Shown here in pieces: positions 9,491 through 17,824 of a DNA stretch of 64,000 bases; the stretch's first letter is position 1; every line of letters begins with the position of its first letter. The DNA is from Halovenus sp037080055 (GTDB taxonomy: Archaea > Halobacteriota > Halobacteria > Halobacteriales > Haloarculaceae): positions 1-64,000 of the forward strand of contig NZ_JBAOJI010000004.1 in assembly GCF_037080055.1 (NCBI RefSeq), given 5' to 3'. Position numbers and translations under genes: made by a program. The notes beneath the pieces were generated by a model, which made no database searches, had not been told where the DNA came from, and saw only the letters and a list, made by a program, of their open reading frames with translations.

Positions 9491-10552
9491 TCAGCGACTG
9501 TGGAACTGGACGGCCGTTTTTATCGTCTCCGTGTCCGCCTCGAACGCCGTCTCGAACTCTTCGACAGCCGCGACTGTCGTAATCAGGTCGTCGAGAAACT
9601 CCGCATCGAGGGAGTCGAGCGTCTCCACCGCCGCCCGGAAGTGTCGCGGCCCGGAGTTGACGCTGCCGACGACGGCTTTGTTGTGCATGACCAGATCCTT
9701 GTGATAGGTGCCGAGATCGACGGACTGTTCGGTCGGGCCGGGAATCCCGAGCAGCGCCGCGACGCCGTTGGGTGCGAGCGCCTGCACCCCAGTCAGGGCG
9801 TGTTCGGCGTAGCCGGTCGCCTCGTAGACGAGATCAGGTGCCTCGTAGGCATCGGGAATCTCCGGAACTGGCGTCTCCCGGGAATCGATATAGGTCGCGC
9901 CGAGTGAGTCGAGGATATCGATCGTCGGATCGGGTCGACTCCGCCGGCCCAGACAGTACATCTCCATCTCCTCGGTGAGCATCGCGACGGTGAGCAGGCC
10001 GAGCGATCCGTTGCCGAGAACGAGCCCCGCCTGTGGCTCCCAGGAAAACGATTGCCGGGAGTCCCGGGCGAGTTCGAGCGCTTTCTCGGAGATGCTGATC
10101 GGCTCGACCAGAAAGCCGTACTCGGCGAGTCGATCCGGCACCTCGATCAGATACTCCGCGGGACTGGTGAAGTACTCGCACAAAAAGCCGTGCGCGCCGT
10201 CGATCCCGCGTTCGAGCGTCGCCTCGGGCGGGGCCATGTCCGCCTCCCCGCGCTCGAAGTACTCGTTGTCGACACCACCGGGCGGCCGCCTGACCGTCGG
10301 AACGACCACGTCGCCCGCGTCGAAGGCCGTTCCGTTCGGCTCTTCGACCACGCCGACCGCCTCGTGTCCGAGGACGAGATACTCCTCGTCTTCGGGAAAG
10401 CCCCCGTGCCCGCCGGCGATCACCTCGTGATCAGTTCCGTCCACTCCAACCCGAAGCGTCCTGACAAGCGCCTCGCCCGCCGACGGTTCCGGCCGCGAGA
10501 TATCGAGCAACTTCGCCCCCTCTTCCCCCTTCCTGACACCGATTGCTTTCAT
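9491..10552 (-). CDS. gdh: Glucose 1-dehydrogenase
   Basis: The 353-residue zinc alcohol-dehydrogenase-family enzyme closely resembles the characterised Haloferax mediterranei glucose dehydrogenase. Shared motifs include LRVGVDGTDHEVIAGGHGG (about 33-51), LGHEAVGVVEEPN, VPTVRRPPGG, NEYFERGEADM and the coenzyme-fold segment VLGNGSLGLLTVAML. It oxidises glucose to gluconolactone with NAD(P)+, the first step of the semi-phosphorylative Entner-Doudoroff route. It is divergent from the KDG aldolase gene, with about 110 bp between start codons. The start ATG is the conserved MKAIGV, and the longer frame upstream is spurious. Confidence 0.95.
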   Translation of the reverse strand: MKAIGVRKGEEGAKLLDISRPEPSAGEALVRTLRVGVDGTDHEVIAGGHGGFPEDEEYLVLGHEAVGVVEEPNGTAFDAGDVVVPTVRRPPGGVDNEYFERGEADMAPPEATLERGIDGAHGFLCEYFTSPAEYLIEVPDRLAEYGFLVEPISISEKALELARDSRQSFSWEPQAGLVLGNGSLGLLTVAMLTEEMEMYCLGRRSRPDPTIDILDSLGATYIDSRETPVPEIPDAYEAPDLVYEATGYAEHALTGVQALAPNGVAALLGIPGPTEQSVDLGTYHKDLVMHNKAVVGSVNSGPRHFRAAVETLDSLDAEFLDDLITTVAAVEEFETAFEADTETIKTAVQFHSR

Positions 10553-10664
10553 GTCCAAACGTACAGACGGCTCTGTCAAAAATTCGCGGACTAGCGAGGT
10601 GAGACGGTTACGCAGACCTGACACAAGCGATACCATTTTCCACGTCGGCGGCGAACGGGGAGGT

Positions 10665-11579
10665 ATGACAGACCATGCACCGGCGCCCGGCAAGCGGGAC
10701 CCGCTGGATGTCGCCGGCGTCGTTCCGCCGACTGTGACGGCCTTCGACGAGTCGGGCGCAGTCGATCCGGAGGCGACGGTCGCACACGCACGGTTCGTCG
10801 CAGACGGAGGAGCGAGGGCGGTCTTCCCGCTCGGAACGAACGGCGAGTTCGCGCTGTTGAGCGGCGAGGAGCGCAGACGGGTCGTCGAGGCCGTCGCCGA
10901 CGGTGTCGACGTGCCAGTCATCGCTGGCGTCGGCACGCCCTCGACCCGGGATACGGTCGCACACGCGGAACACGCCGAGGCCGTCGGCGCCGATGGTGTC
11001 GTCGCAGTCACGCCGTATTACTACCCGCTGGACGAACAGGGTGCAGTCGAACACTACCGAACAATAGCCGAGGCAGTCGATATCCCGGTCTATGTCTATC
11101 ACATTCCGAGCAAGACGGGCAACGAACTCTCGTTATCAGCACTGGGTCGGATCGCTGCCATCGACGGCATCGCCGGGCTGAAAGACTCCTCGAAAGACGT
11201 ACCGTGGCTCGCCCAGGCCATCGACCGCAATCCTGGACTGACCTTCATGGCTGGCTCGGACTCGCTTTTGCACGCCGGACTGGACCTCGGCTGTGCCGGA
11301 CTCGTGAGTGCAGTCGCGAACGTCTTTCCCGAACTCGTCGTCGATCTGTACGATGCATACGACGCGGGCGAGACCGACCGTGCCCGCGAATTGCAGTCGA
11401 CCGTCTTCGAGGTTCGGGACGCGATGAAGCGCGGCCCGTACATGGCCGGGGTCAAAACCGCGCTGCAGGTACGGGATCTGAGCTTCGACGTGGGTGGGCT
11501 CCGCGCACCGCTTCGAACGATGGACGACGACGACCGCGAGCGACTCGAGGCCGACCTCGCCGCGCTCGATCTGGTGTGA
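10665..11579 (+). CDS. kdgA: 2-keto-3-deoxy-(phospho)gluconate aldolase, DapA family
   Basis: The 304-residue class I aldolase belongs to the dihydrodipicolinate synthase/N-acetylneuraminate lyase family. The Schiff-base Lys173 lies in GIAGLKDSSKD, the partner Tyr145 in VYVYHIPSKTGN, and the carboxylate-binding loop is FPLGTNGEFALL (54-65). Lying between glucose dehydrogenase and gluconate dehydratase, it most likely cleaves 2-keto-3-deoxy-6-phosphogluconate, or the non-phosphorylated form, to pyruvate and a C3 aldehyde. The sequence does not settle which substrate is used. Dihydrodipicolinate synthase is a less likely alternative. Confidence 0.87.
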   Translation: MTDHAPAPGKRDPLDVAGVVPPTVTAFDESGAVDPEATVAHARFVADGGARAVFPLGTNGEFALLSGEERRRVVEAVADGVDVPVIAGVGTPSTRDTVAHAEHAEAVGADGVVAVTPYYYPLDEQGAVEHYRTIAEAVDIPVYVYHIPSKTGNELSLSALGRIAAIDGIAGLKDSSKDVPWLAQAIDRNPGLTFMAGSDSLLHAGLDLGCAGLVSAVANVFPELVVDLYDAYDAGETDRARELQSTVFEVRDAMKRGPYMAGVKTALQVRDLSFDVGGLRAPLRTMDDDDRERLEADLAALDLV

Positions 11580-11644
11580 CCGCATTCTTACTCGGGACCG
11601 AGTAATCCAGTAAAGCTATTTTCGTCGGGGCGCGAGAGGAGAGT

Positions 11645-12880
11645 ATGCCAGAGGAGTACGCGGACCTCCACGATCCGAACGCGAACTATACGATGCGGGA
11701 CCTCTCCGGCGAGACGATGGGTGTGACGGGGGATCGCGGGGTCCGTAGCGTCGAGATTACCGACGTGCAGACGACGATGGTCGACGGGAATTTCCCGTGG
11801 ACGCTGGTTCGGGTCTACACCGACGCGGGCGTCGTCGGAACGGGTGAGGCCTACTGGGGCGCGGGGGTACCGGAGTTGATCGACCGGATGAAACCCTTCG
11901 TCGTCGGGGAAAACCCGCTGGATATCGACCGGCTCTACGAGCATCTGATCCAGAAGATGTCCGGCGAGGGGTCGATCGAGGGAGCGACCGTGACGGCGAT
12001 TTCAGGGATCGACGTGGCGCTGCACGACCTCGCGGGTAAGCTACTCGATATCCCAGCCTACCAGCTACTGGGCGGGAAGTACCGCGACGAGGTACGGGTC
12101 TACTGCGACTGTCACACCGAGGAAGAGGCCGATCCCGTGGCTTGCGCCGACGAGGCCGAACGCGTCGTCGAAGAGTTGGGTTACGACGCCCTGAAATTCG
12201 ACCTCGACGTGCCCTCGGGACTGGAGAAAGACCGCGCGAACCGCCACCTCCGTCCGGGTGAGATCCGCCACAAGATCGACATCGTCGAGGAGGTCACCGA
12301 GCGTGTCAAAGACCGCGCGGACGTGGCCTTCGACTGCCACTGGTCGTTTTCGGCGAACTCGGCGGAACGGCTCGCGGCCGAACTGGAGGAGTACGACGTG
12401 TGGTGGCTCGAAGATCCCGTCCCGCCCGAAAATCTGAGCGTCCAGGAGACGGTGACGCGGTCGACGACCACACCGATCACGGCCGGTGAGAACCGGTATC
12501 GGCTGAGCGAGCACCGGCGACTCATCGAGTCAGAGGCCGTCGATATCATCGCGCCGGACATGCCGAAAGTCGGCGGGATGCGTGAGACGCGCAAGATCGC
12601 CGATCTGGCGAACCAGTACTACATTCCGGTGGCGATGCACAACGTCTCCTCACCGATCGGAACGGTAGCGAGCGCCCACGTCGGCTCGGCAATTCCCAAC
12701 ATGCTGGCCGTCGAGTACCACAGCTACGAACTCGGCTGGTGGGGAGATCTGGTCGAAGAATCTATTATCGAGGACGGATCGATCACGATTCCAGAAAAGT
12801 CGGGCCTCGGCGTTACGCTCGATCTCGATGTCGTCGCCGAACACATGGTCGACGGCGAGACACTGTTCGATCCGGCGTGA
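11645..12880 (+). CDS. gad: D-gluconate dehydratase (enolase superfamily)
   Basis: The 411-residue enzyme belongs to the mandelate racemase/muconate lactonizing branch of the enolase superfamily. Visible features are GVVGTGEAYWGAGV, AISGIDVALHDLAGKLL, LKFDLDVPS with the catalytic Lys region, metal ligands in VAFDCHWSF, WWLEDPVPPEN and PITAGENRY, and the late acid/base His in PVAMHNVSSPIG. It converts gluconate to 2-keto-3-deoxygluconate. It follows kdgA by 65 bp on the same strand and probably shares regulation. No KDG kinase is in the window. Galactonate is a possible alternative substrate. Confidence 0.88.
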   Translation: MPEEYADLHDPNANYTMRDLSGETMGVTGDRGVRSVEITDVQTTMVDGNFPWTLVRVYTDAGVVGTGEAYWGAGVPELIDRMKPFVVGENPLDIDRLYEHLIQKMSGEGSIEGATVTAISGIDVALHDLAGKLLDIPAYQLLGGKYRDEVRVYCDCHTEEEADPVACADEAERVVEELGYDALKFDLDVPSGLEKDRANRHLRPGEIRHKIDIVEEVTERVKDRADVAFDCHWSFSANSAERLAAELEEYDVWWLEDPVPPENLSVQETVTRSTTTPITAGENRYRLSEHRRLIESEAVDIIAPDMPKVGGMRETRKIADLANQYYIPVAMHNVSSPIGTVASAHVGSAIPNMLAVEYHSYELGWWGDLVEESIIEDGSITIPEKSGLGVTLDLDVVAEHMVDGETLFDPA

Positions 12881-12930
12881 GCCGATCGAGCAAGAAAATC
12901 TCTGATTTTCCGTGTTCGATCCGGCGTGAG
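12864..12930. repeat. 18-bp direct repeat flanking a hairpin at the end of the gluconate dehydratase gene
   Basis: TGTTCGATCCGGCGTGAG occurs at 12864-12881, where it contains the last codons and the stop of the dehydratase gene, and again at 12913-12930. Between them is the perfect hairpin GAAAATC-TCT-GATTTTC (12894-12910). The arrangement looks like a small tandem duplication of the gene's 3' end, with the hairpin possibly serving in termination. Confidence 0.7.
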
Positions 12931-12938
12931 TTACTGCC

Positions 12939-13169
12939 CTACCGGCGAGGAGAGCGCTCGGACGCCTCCGCACTCGGCGAGGGAAAGGCGAGCCAGACCA
13001 GCAAGACACCGACGACAGCCCCGCCGCCGACGGCACTCGCCGCTTCGAGGAGCGATCCGTCGGCGTAACTGGCGATTAGTCCGGCAGAGACCGCGACGAG
13101 GGCGACAAAGCCGATCCTGAGTCGTGAGAGCAGTTGCCGGTCTCGGGCGGCCGGATCAGGTCGCTCCAT
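12939..13169 (-). CDS. Small two-helix membrane protein
   Basis: The 76-residue protein has a basic N terminus and two transmembrane segments, about residues 19-36 and 45-61 (GGAVVGVLLVWLAF). No family is recognised. Its ATG overlaps the TGA of the upstream 183-residue gene (ATGA), so the two are translationally coupled. It converges with the gluconate dehydratase gene. Confidence 0.7.
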   Translation of the reverse strand: MERPDPAARDRQLLSRLRIGFVALVAVSAGLIASYADGSLLEAASAVGGGAVVGVLLVWLAFPSPSAEASERSPRR

Positions 13170-13720
13170 CAGTAGAAGCCACGCTCGACATCTTCTTCGA
13201 TGATCTCATCGAACTCCGTGTCGAGCAGTTCTTCGGCCTCCTCGAAGGTGTCGGTGAGGTCGTCCATCCGCTCGGGCCGGTCGGTCCCGTCGAACTCCAT
13301 CGGGCCGTAGGCAGGGCTGTCGAGTGCGCCCATGATGTCCTCGAACAGCGCCTGCGGTGAGGTCGGTGCGTCGGCGTGCGTCTCGACGACCGTTTCGAGT
13401 TCCTTGACGCGCTCTTCGGCAGTCTCCTCGTCCTCGATGGACTGCTGGACGCCGAAGAGGCCGCTGCCATCGTCGTTGTCGGGAAAGAGTGGGTCTAGTT
13501 CGTCGTCGATCGACCGGGCCACCTGTGCGCCGACTCCCTGAACCTCGAAGGGATTTTTCGCGTAAGTCTTGAGCTGGTATGCGCCGACGGCAGGGTGGGC
13601 GATGTACAGATCCTCGCCGATGCCGTTGCGACGGTCACCGCCGACAGCGCGCCAGCCGCTCGGCTCTGCGTCACTCTCGACAACATCGCTCAAAATATCC
13701 TCCCAGTCACGCACCTTCAT
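13169..13720 (-). CDS. Haloarchaeal protein of unknown function
   Basis: The 183-residue, strongly acidic soluble protein starts MKVRDWEDILSDVVES. The N-terminal half has GVGAQVARSIDDELDPLFP and the C-terminal half is helical and Glu/Asp rich (about 90-183). No catalytic motif or signal peptide is evident. It overlaps the following membrane-protein gene by the ATGA junction and is divergent from coaBC. I do not recognise a characterised family. Confidence 0.75.
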   Translation of the reverse strand: MKVRDWEDILSDVVESDAEPSGWRAVGGDRRNGIGEDLYIAHPAVGAYQLKTYAKNPFEVQGVGAQVARSIDDELDPLFPDNDDGSGLFGVQQSIEDEETAEERVKELETVVETHADAPTSPQALFEDIMGALDSPAYGPMEFDGTDRPERMDDLTDTFEEAEELLDTEFDEIIEEDVERGFY

Positions 13721-13801
13721 ACTCCTCCGTTAGGCGTCGAGGGGATTATAGCCTCCGGAAAATCGCGGAGACTTATATGCGAGCGCTTCCCGAGTGTGCG
13801 T

Positions 13802-14959
13802 ATGCTCTCCGGTGTCCGGGTGGCCCTCGGCGTCTCTGGATCGATCGCAGCCGTCAAGACCGTCGAGTTAGCCCACGAACTCCGCCGACAGGGCGCAGAG
13901 GTCCGCGCGGTGATGACCCCCGCCGCCGAAGGAATCATCCACCCGTGGTCGCTCGAATACGCGACGGAGAATTCGGTCGTCACCGAGATCACGGGCGCCG
14001 TCGAACACGTCGAGTTGTGCGGCAACGACGGCTGGGCAGATACCCTGCTGATCGCTCCCGCCACGGCCAACACCGTCGGGAAGATGGCCCACGCCGTCGA
14101 CGATACGCCGGTGACGACCTGCGCAACGACTGCCTTCGGATCGGACGTACCCATCGTCGTCGTCCCAGCGATGCACGAACCCATGTACGACCATCCGGGC
14201 GTGCTCGAAGCCCTCGACAAATTGGAGTCGTGGGGCGTCGACTTCGTCGACCCGCGGATCGAAGAAGGGAAGGCCAAGATCGCGACCGAGTCAGCAATCG
14301 TTACCGAAACCGCCCGCGTGACGACCAAACAATCTCTCGCGGACCAGACGGTAATCATCACCAGCGGCGCGACGACAGAATCGGTTGATCCGATTCGGAC
14401 GCTCTCCAACCGCGCGTCCGGGAAGACCGGGCGTGCGATCGCCCGCGCGTGTTACGCCCGCGGGGCCGATGTTGTCCTCGTCCACGACGGCGAGGAGTTG
14501 CCGTGGGCGACCGTCGAACAGGTCGAAAGCGCCGCGGAGATGCTCGATGCGGTTCTCGATCACGCACCCGACGCCGACGCGTTGATCTCGGCGGCAGCCA
14601 TCTCCGATTACACCGTCGATGCCGCCGCGGAGAAGATTAGATCTGGTCAGGAGAATCTGACACTCGATCTCCGACCCACACCGAAGCTGATCGACAGCGT
14701 CCGCGAGGCCGAACCCGAGTTGCCGATCGTCGGGTTCAAAGCCGAAAGCAACGGTGAGGAAGCGAATATCGTCGAACAGGCCCGCCGGATCCGTGATCGG
14801 GCCGGACTGGCTTTCGTCGTCGGAAACGCCGCCGAGGTGATGGGCGAGACCGAGACGCGAGCGGCGCTGGTCGATGACGATGTGGAGTGGATCGAAGGCT
14901 CGAAGATCGACCTCGCCAGTGCAGTCGCCGAGAGACTCGCCGCCACGCTTGTGACGTGA
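13802..14959 (+). CDS. coaBC: Bifunctional phosphopantothenoylcysteine decarboxylase / phosphopantothenate-cysteine ligase
   Basis: The 385-residue protein carries out two steps of coenzyme A synthesis. The N-terminal flavoprotein (CoaC) domain starts VALGVSGSIAAVKTVELA and contains LLIAPATANTVGKMAHAVDD and VVVPAMHEPMY (about residues 88-130). The C-terminal CoaB domain (about 185-385) has VIITSGATTESVDPIRTLSN, ASGKTGRAIARA, ALISAAAISDYTV and LDLRPTPKLIDSVR. Length and order match archaeal CoaBC. The start is at 13802; a longer frame upstream runs antisense to the neighbouring gene and is not used. Confidence 0.95.
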   Translation: MLSGVRVALGVSGSIAAVKTVELAHELRRQGAEVRAVMTPAAEGIIHPWSLEYATENSVVTEITGAVEHVELCGNDGWADTLLIAPATANTVGKMAHAVDDTPVTTCATTAFGSDVPIVVVPAMHEPMYDHPGVLEALDKLESWGVDFVDPRIEEGKAKIATESAIVTETARVTTKQSLADQTVIITSGATTESVDPIRTLSNRASGKTGRAIARACYARGADVVLVHDGEELPWATVEQVESAAEMLDAVLDHAPDADALISAAAISDYTVDAAAEKIRSGQENLTLDLRPTPKLIDSVREAEPELPIVGFKAESNGEEANIVEQARRIRDRAGLAFVVGNAAEVMGETETRAALVDDDVEWIEGSKIDLASAVAERLAATLVT

Positions 14960-15042
14960 GCACTCAGAGAGCGCCTAGAAATAATCTGATTCTCAATAAG
15001 AAGAATACGACCACATCACTTTTACGCACCTCCTCCGGATAA

Positions 15043-15050
15043 TGTATAAA
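15043..15050 (+). promoter_or_regulatory. TATA box of the pilin gene
   Basis: TGTATAAA is centred about 34 nt before the ATG at 15081. This fits a near-leaderless transcript and argues against the in-frame ATG at 15042, which would overlap the TATA box. Confidence 0.65.
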
Positions 15051-15080
15051 CGCAGAGTATACACTGCGTACCTGTCAACC

Positions 15081-15515
15081 ATGAGAATTAAAGAACTACT
15101 TACCGACGACGACGCGGTCAGCCCAGTCATCGGGGTCATCCTGATGGTCGCAATTACGGTCATTCTCGCGGCCGTCATCGCGACCTTCGTGCTCGGCCTC
15201 GGCGAACAGGTCAGCGACACGGCACCGAACGCGAACTTCCAGTGGGAATACAACAGCGGCAACGACGACGTGTTAGCTACCCATACCTCCGGTCCGGCGA
15301 TTGAAGCTGATAGTCTGAAATTCGGAGGGCCCGGTTACGCTGGAGGTGATGGCAGTTTCACCAACTACGGTTTCAGTTCAGGTGACGAAGTAAGTGCTGG
15401 GGATACCGCGGAAATCACAACTACTAGTGATTTCAATAACGGTGAACGAATCAGCATAATTTGGACCTCAGAGGGCGACTCCGCAACGCTGTCGAACTAC
15501 GAAATCCCGAGCTAA
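15081..15515 (+). CDS. Type IV pilin (archaeal PilA-like)
   Basis: The 144-residue protein has an archaeal class III signal: MRIKELLTDDDAVSPVIGVI, with cleavage expected before the conserved SPVIG, followed by a hydrophobic core (about residues 17-40) that forms the pilus helix bundle. After the helix comes a Gly/Ser/Thr/Asp-rich surface domain. Such pilins mediate adhesion and are processed by PibD. A second pilin-like gene follows, but no pilus ATPase or platform gene is in the window. It is followed by a hairpin pair that may end transcription. Confidence 0.88.
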   Translation: MRIKELLTDDDAVSPVIGVILMVAITVILAAVIATFVLGLGEQVSDTAPNANFQWEYNSGNDDVLATHTSGPAIEADSLKFGGPGYAGGDGSFTNYGFSSGDEVSAGDTAEITTTSDFNNGERISIIWTSEGDSATLSNYEIPS

Positions 15516-15527
15516 TCCCTTGACGCT

Positions 15528-15566
15528 CCGGCACTGCCGGATAGTGTGAGCACTTTTTCCTCACAC
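15528..15566 (+). terminator. Probable terminator after the pilin gene
   Basis: Two adjacent perfect hairpins are visible: CCGGCA-C-TGCCGG (15528-15540) and GTGTGAG-CACTTTTTC-CTCACAC (15544-15566). The second has a T run in its loop. They lie 13 bp after the pilin stop codon. Confidence 0.5.
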
Positions 15567-15687
15567 GTCTCACTGCCAACCAGACCGATCTGTGTCGGCA
15601 GACGTTCGTGACAGAAGATCAGTAGTTTTTTGATTGAGCGATCTGGACAACTGACAAACAGGTCGAAATGGCCGGCCCCTGAGTCCG

Positions 15688-16221
15688 ATGCACCTCCGTC
15701 AGTTTCTCACCGACGACGACGCGGCGAGCCCGGCAGTCGGATTGGCCCTGTTTGCCGTCTTCATCGTGATCATCGGATTGACCGTCGGGCTTGTCGTCTT
15801 TTCGGCAAGTGACTCGATGGGTGATTCAACACCCACGGGAGCCTTCACCTTCGCGTTCGACAGCGAGGCCGCCAACGAGGTCGATGATTTGGGAGTTCTG
15901 TACAGTTCGGACGGCACTGGGACGATCAACGGGAGTTACGAACGCGTAATCGAGGACGTTCCCGCAGAAGAGATCGGACTGGTTAGAATCACCTACACGG
16001 ACGGTCCGCCGCTGGAGGCTGGCAATCTACGGATCGGCGGGAACCGACTGATCGAATCGGAGAGGTGGGCGACGGAGTACAGCAAGTACAACGACAGTGA
16101 GGCCGTCGCGAACGGCGAGGGCTTCGAGATGTGGATGCACGTCGAAGACGAACTCCAGATCAGGTGGGATGGCGAAGGCGAGTCGGCCGTCCTCCAGCGG
16201 TACGAGCGGCCCGGTCGGTGA
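15688..16221 (+). CDS. Second type IV pilin-like protein
   Basis: The 177-residue protein starts MHLRQFLTDDDAASPAVGLA, the same class III signal layout as the pilin upstream, with SPAVG instead of SPVIG and a hydrophobic stretch at about residues 16-40. The rest is an acidic extracellular domain with no Cys. It is separated from the first pilin by 170 bp, including the hairpins, so it is probably expressed separately. It may be a minor pilin. Confidence 0.82.
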   Translation: MHLRQFLTDDDAASPAVGLALFAVFIVIIGLTVGLVVFSASDSMGDSTPTGAFTFAFDSEAANEVDDLGVLYSSDGTGTINGSYERVIEDVPAEEIGLVRITYTDGPPLEAGNLRIGGNRLIESERWATEYSKYNDSEAVANGEGFEMWMHVEDELQIRWDGEGESAVLQRYERPGR

Positions 16222-16268
16222 CGACTGAAAGTCAGCAACGTTTTCCCACCGCTGTGAGTAGAGAGCAT

Positions 16269-16838
16269 ATGGACAAGCTCAGAGAGTCGCTCAAGACGGC
16301 TCCAATCGTCGAGAAAGAGGGCTATCACTACTTCGTCCATCCCGTCAGCGATGGCGTGCCGATGCTCCGGCCGGAGCTGTTGCGGGAAATCGTGATTGGA
16401 ATCGTTCGGAAGGCTAACCTTGAACGGGTCGACAAGATCGTCGCCCCCGAAGCGATGGGCATCCACATCTCGACTGCCGTCTCGCTGATGACCGACATCC
16501 CGCTGGTCGTCGTCCGTAAACGATCCTACGGCCTCGACAGTGAGATTTCGATCGCACAGGAGACCGGCTACTCTGAAAACGAGATGTACATCAACGACGT
16601 GCAAGAAGGCGACCGGGTACTCGTCCTCGACGACGTGCTCTCGACCGGCGGAACGCTCCGGGCGCTTCTGACCGCCCTCGACAATATGGGCGCCGAAATC
16701 GTCGATACCGTCGCAGTCATCAAGAAAGCCGGCGGCGAGAACAAGGTCGACGAACTCGATTTCGAGGTGAAGACGCTGATCAACGTCGATGTGCAGGATG
16801 GTGCAGTCGTGATCATCGACGAGACCGGGGACGGCTAA
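16269..16838 (+). CDS. hpt: Purine phosphoribosyltransferase (HGPRTase-like)
   Basis: The 189-residue type I phosphoribosyltransferase salvages a purine base to its nucleotide using PRPP. The PRPP-binding signature is VLVLDDVLSTGGTL (117-130), and APEAMGIHISTAVSL and VVVRKRSYGLDSEI (80-93) are typical of the archaeal hypoxanthine/adenine branch. Haloarchaea often carry several paralogues, and the base specificity of this one cannot be read from sequence. The start at 16269 matches family N termini. Confidence 0.87.
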   Translation: MDKLRESLKTAPIVEKEGYHYFVHPVSDGVPMLRPELLREIVIGIVRKANLERVDKIVAPEAMGIHISTAVSLMTDIPLVVVRKRSYGLDSEISIAQETGYSENEMYINDVQEGDRVLVLDDVLSTGGTLRALLTALDNMGAEIVDTVAVIKKAGGENKVDELDFEVKTLINVDVQDGAVVIIDETGDG

Positions 16839-16898
16839 TCCGGACGACTCCGGCGGGCTGATAGCACCCGTTAAGTGACTGGAAACCTACTGTGAAAC

Positions 16899-17807
16899 AT
16901 GAGCGACGCGACCGATCTCGAAGAGTTAGAACGCGGGACCGAACTGGTCAAACGTGGCTTCGCGAAGATGCAAAAAGGCGGCGTTATCATGGACGTTGTC
17001 AACAAAGAGCAGGCCCGAATCGCCGAGGATGTCGGGGCTGTCGCGGTCATGGCGCTGGAGGCAGTGCCCGCAGATATTCGCAAACGCGGTGGCGTGGCCC
17101 GGATGCCCGATCCGGCCGACGTCGAGGAGATCATCGAGGAAGTCTCGATTCCCGTCATGGGCAAATCCCGAATCGGCCACACCGCCGAAGCACAGATTCT
17201 CGAAGCGCTGGGCGTCGACATGATCGACGAGTCCGAGGTACTCACCCCGGCCGACGACCGGTATCACATCGACAAGCGAGATTTCACCTCGCCCTTTGTC
17301 TGCGGGGCGCGCAACCTCGGCGAGGCCCTGCGGCGGATCGACGAGGGCGCGGCCATGGTCCGTACAAAAGGCGAAGCCGGAACTGGCGACGTGAACCAGG
17401 CCGTCCACCACCAGCGTAACATCAAGAGTGCGATCCGCAAACTCGAAGGTATGACCCACGAGGAACGAGAGCGGTGGGCCCGCGAGAACGAAGCGCCCGC
17501 CGAACTCGTCCACGACGCCGCCGAGCGCGGTCGACTGCCGGTCGTCAACTTCGCAGCCGGTGGTATCGCGACCCCGGCGGACGCCTCGCTGATGATGCAA
17601 CACGGCTGTGACGGTATCTTCGTCGGTTCGGGCATTTTCGGTGCCGAGAATCCCCGCGAGATGGGGACTGCAATCGTCGAGGCAGTCAACAACTGGGACG
17701 ACCCACAGCGACTGGCCGAGATTTCCTCGAACATCGGCAAGGGAATGAAAGGCGACGCGAATGCTGACCTGCCCGAAGAAGAGAAGCTTCAGGACCGCGG
17801 CGTCTGA
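16899..17807 (+). CDS. pdxS: Pyridoxal 5'-phosphate synthase subunit PdxS
   Basis: The 302-residue (beta/alpha)8 synthase subunit makes PLP from ribose 5-phosphate, glyceraldehyde 3-phosphate and ammonia delivered by PdxT. Motifs are FAKMQKGGVIMDVVNKEQA, MALEAVPADIRKRGGVARM, VMGKSRIGHTAEAQILEALG and FAAGGIATPADASLMMQ. The glutaminase partner pdxT is not in the window. Length is normal for the family. Confidence 0.97.
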   Translation: MSDATDLEELERGTELVKRGFAKMQKGGVIMDVVNKEQARIAEDVGAVAVMALEAVPADIRKRGGVARMPDPADVEEIIEEVSIPVMGKSRIGHTAEAQILEALGVDMIDESEVLTPADDRYHIDKRDFTSPFVCGARNLGEALRRIDEGAAMVRTKGEAGTGDVNQAVHHQRNIKSAIRKLEGMTHEERERWARENEAPAELVHDAAERGRLPVVNFAAGGIATPADASLMMQHGCDGIFVGSGIFGAENPREMGTAIVEAVNNWDDPQRLAEISSNIGKGMKGDANADLPEEEKLQDRGV

Positions 17808-17824
17808 GCGGCGGGATATTCCAG

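Noticed and set aside
15042..15080. Earlier in-frame ATG of the pilin
   Set aside because: It overlaps the TATA box, and MRIKELLTDDDAVSP is the normal pilin start.
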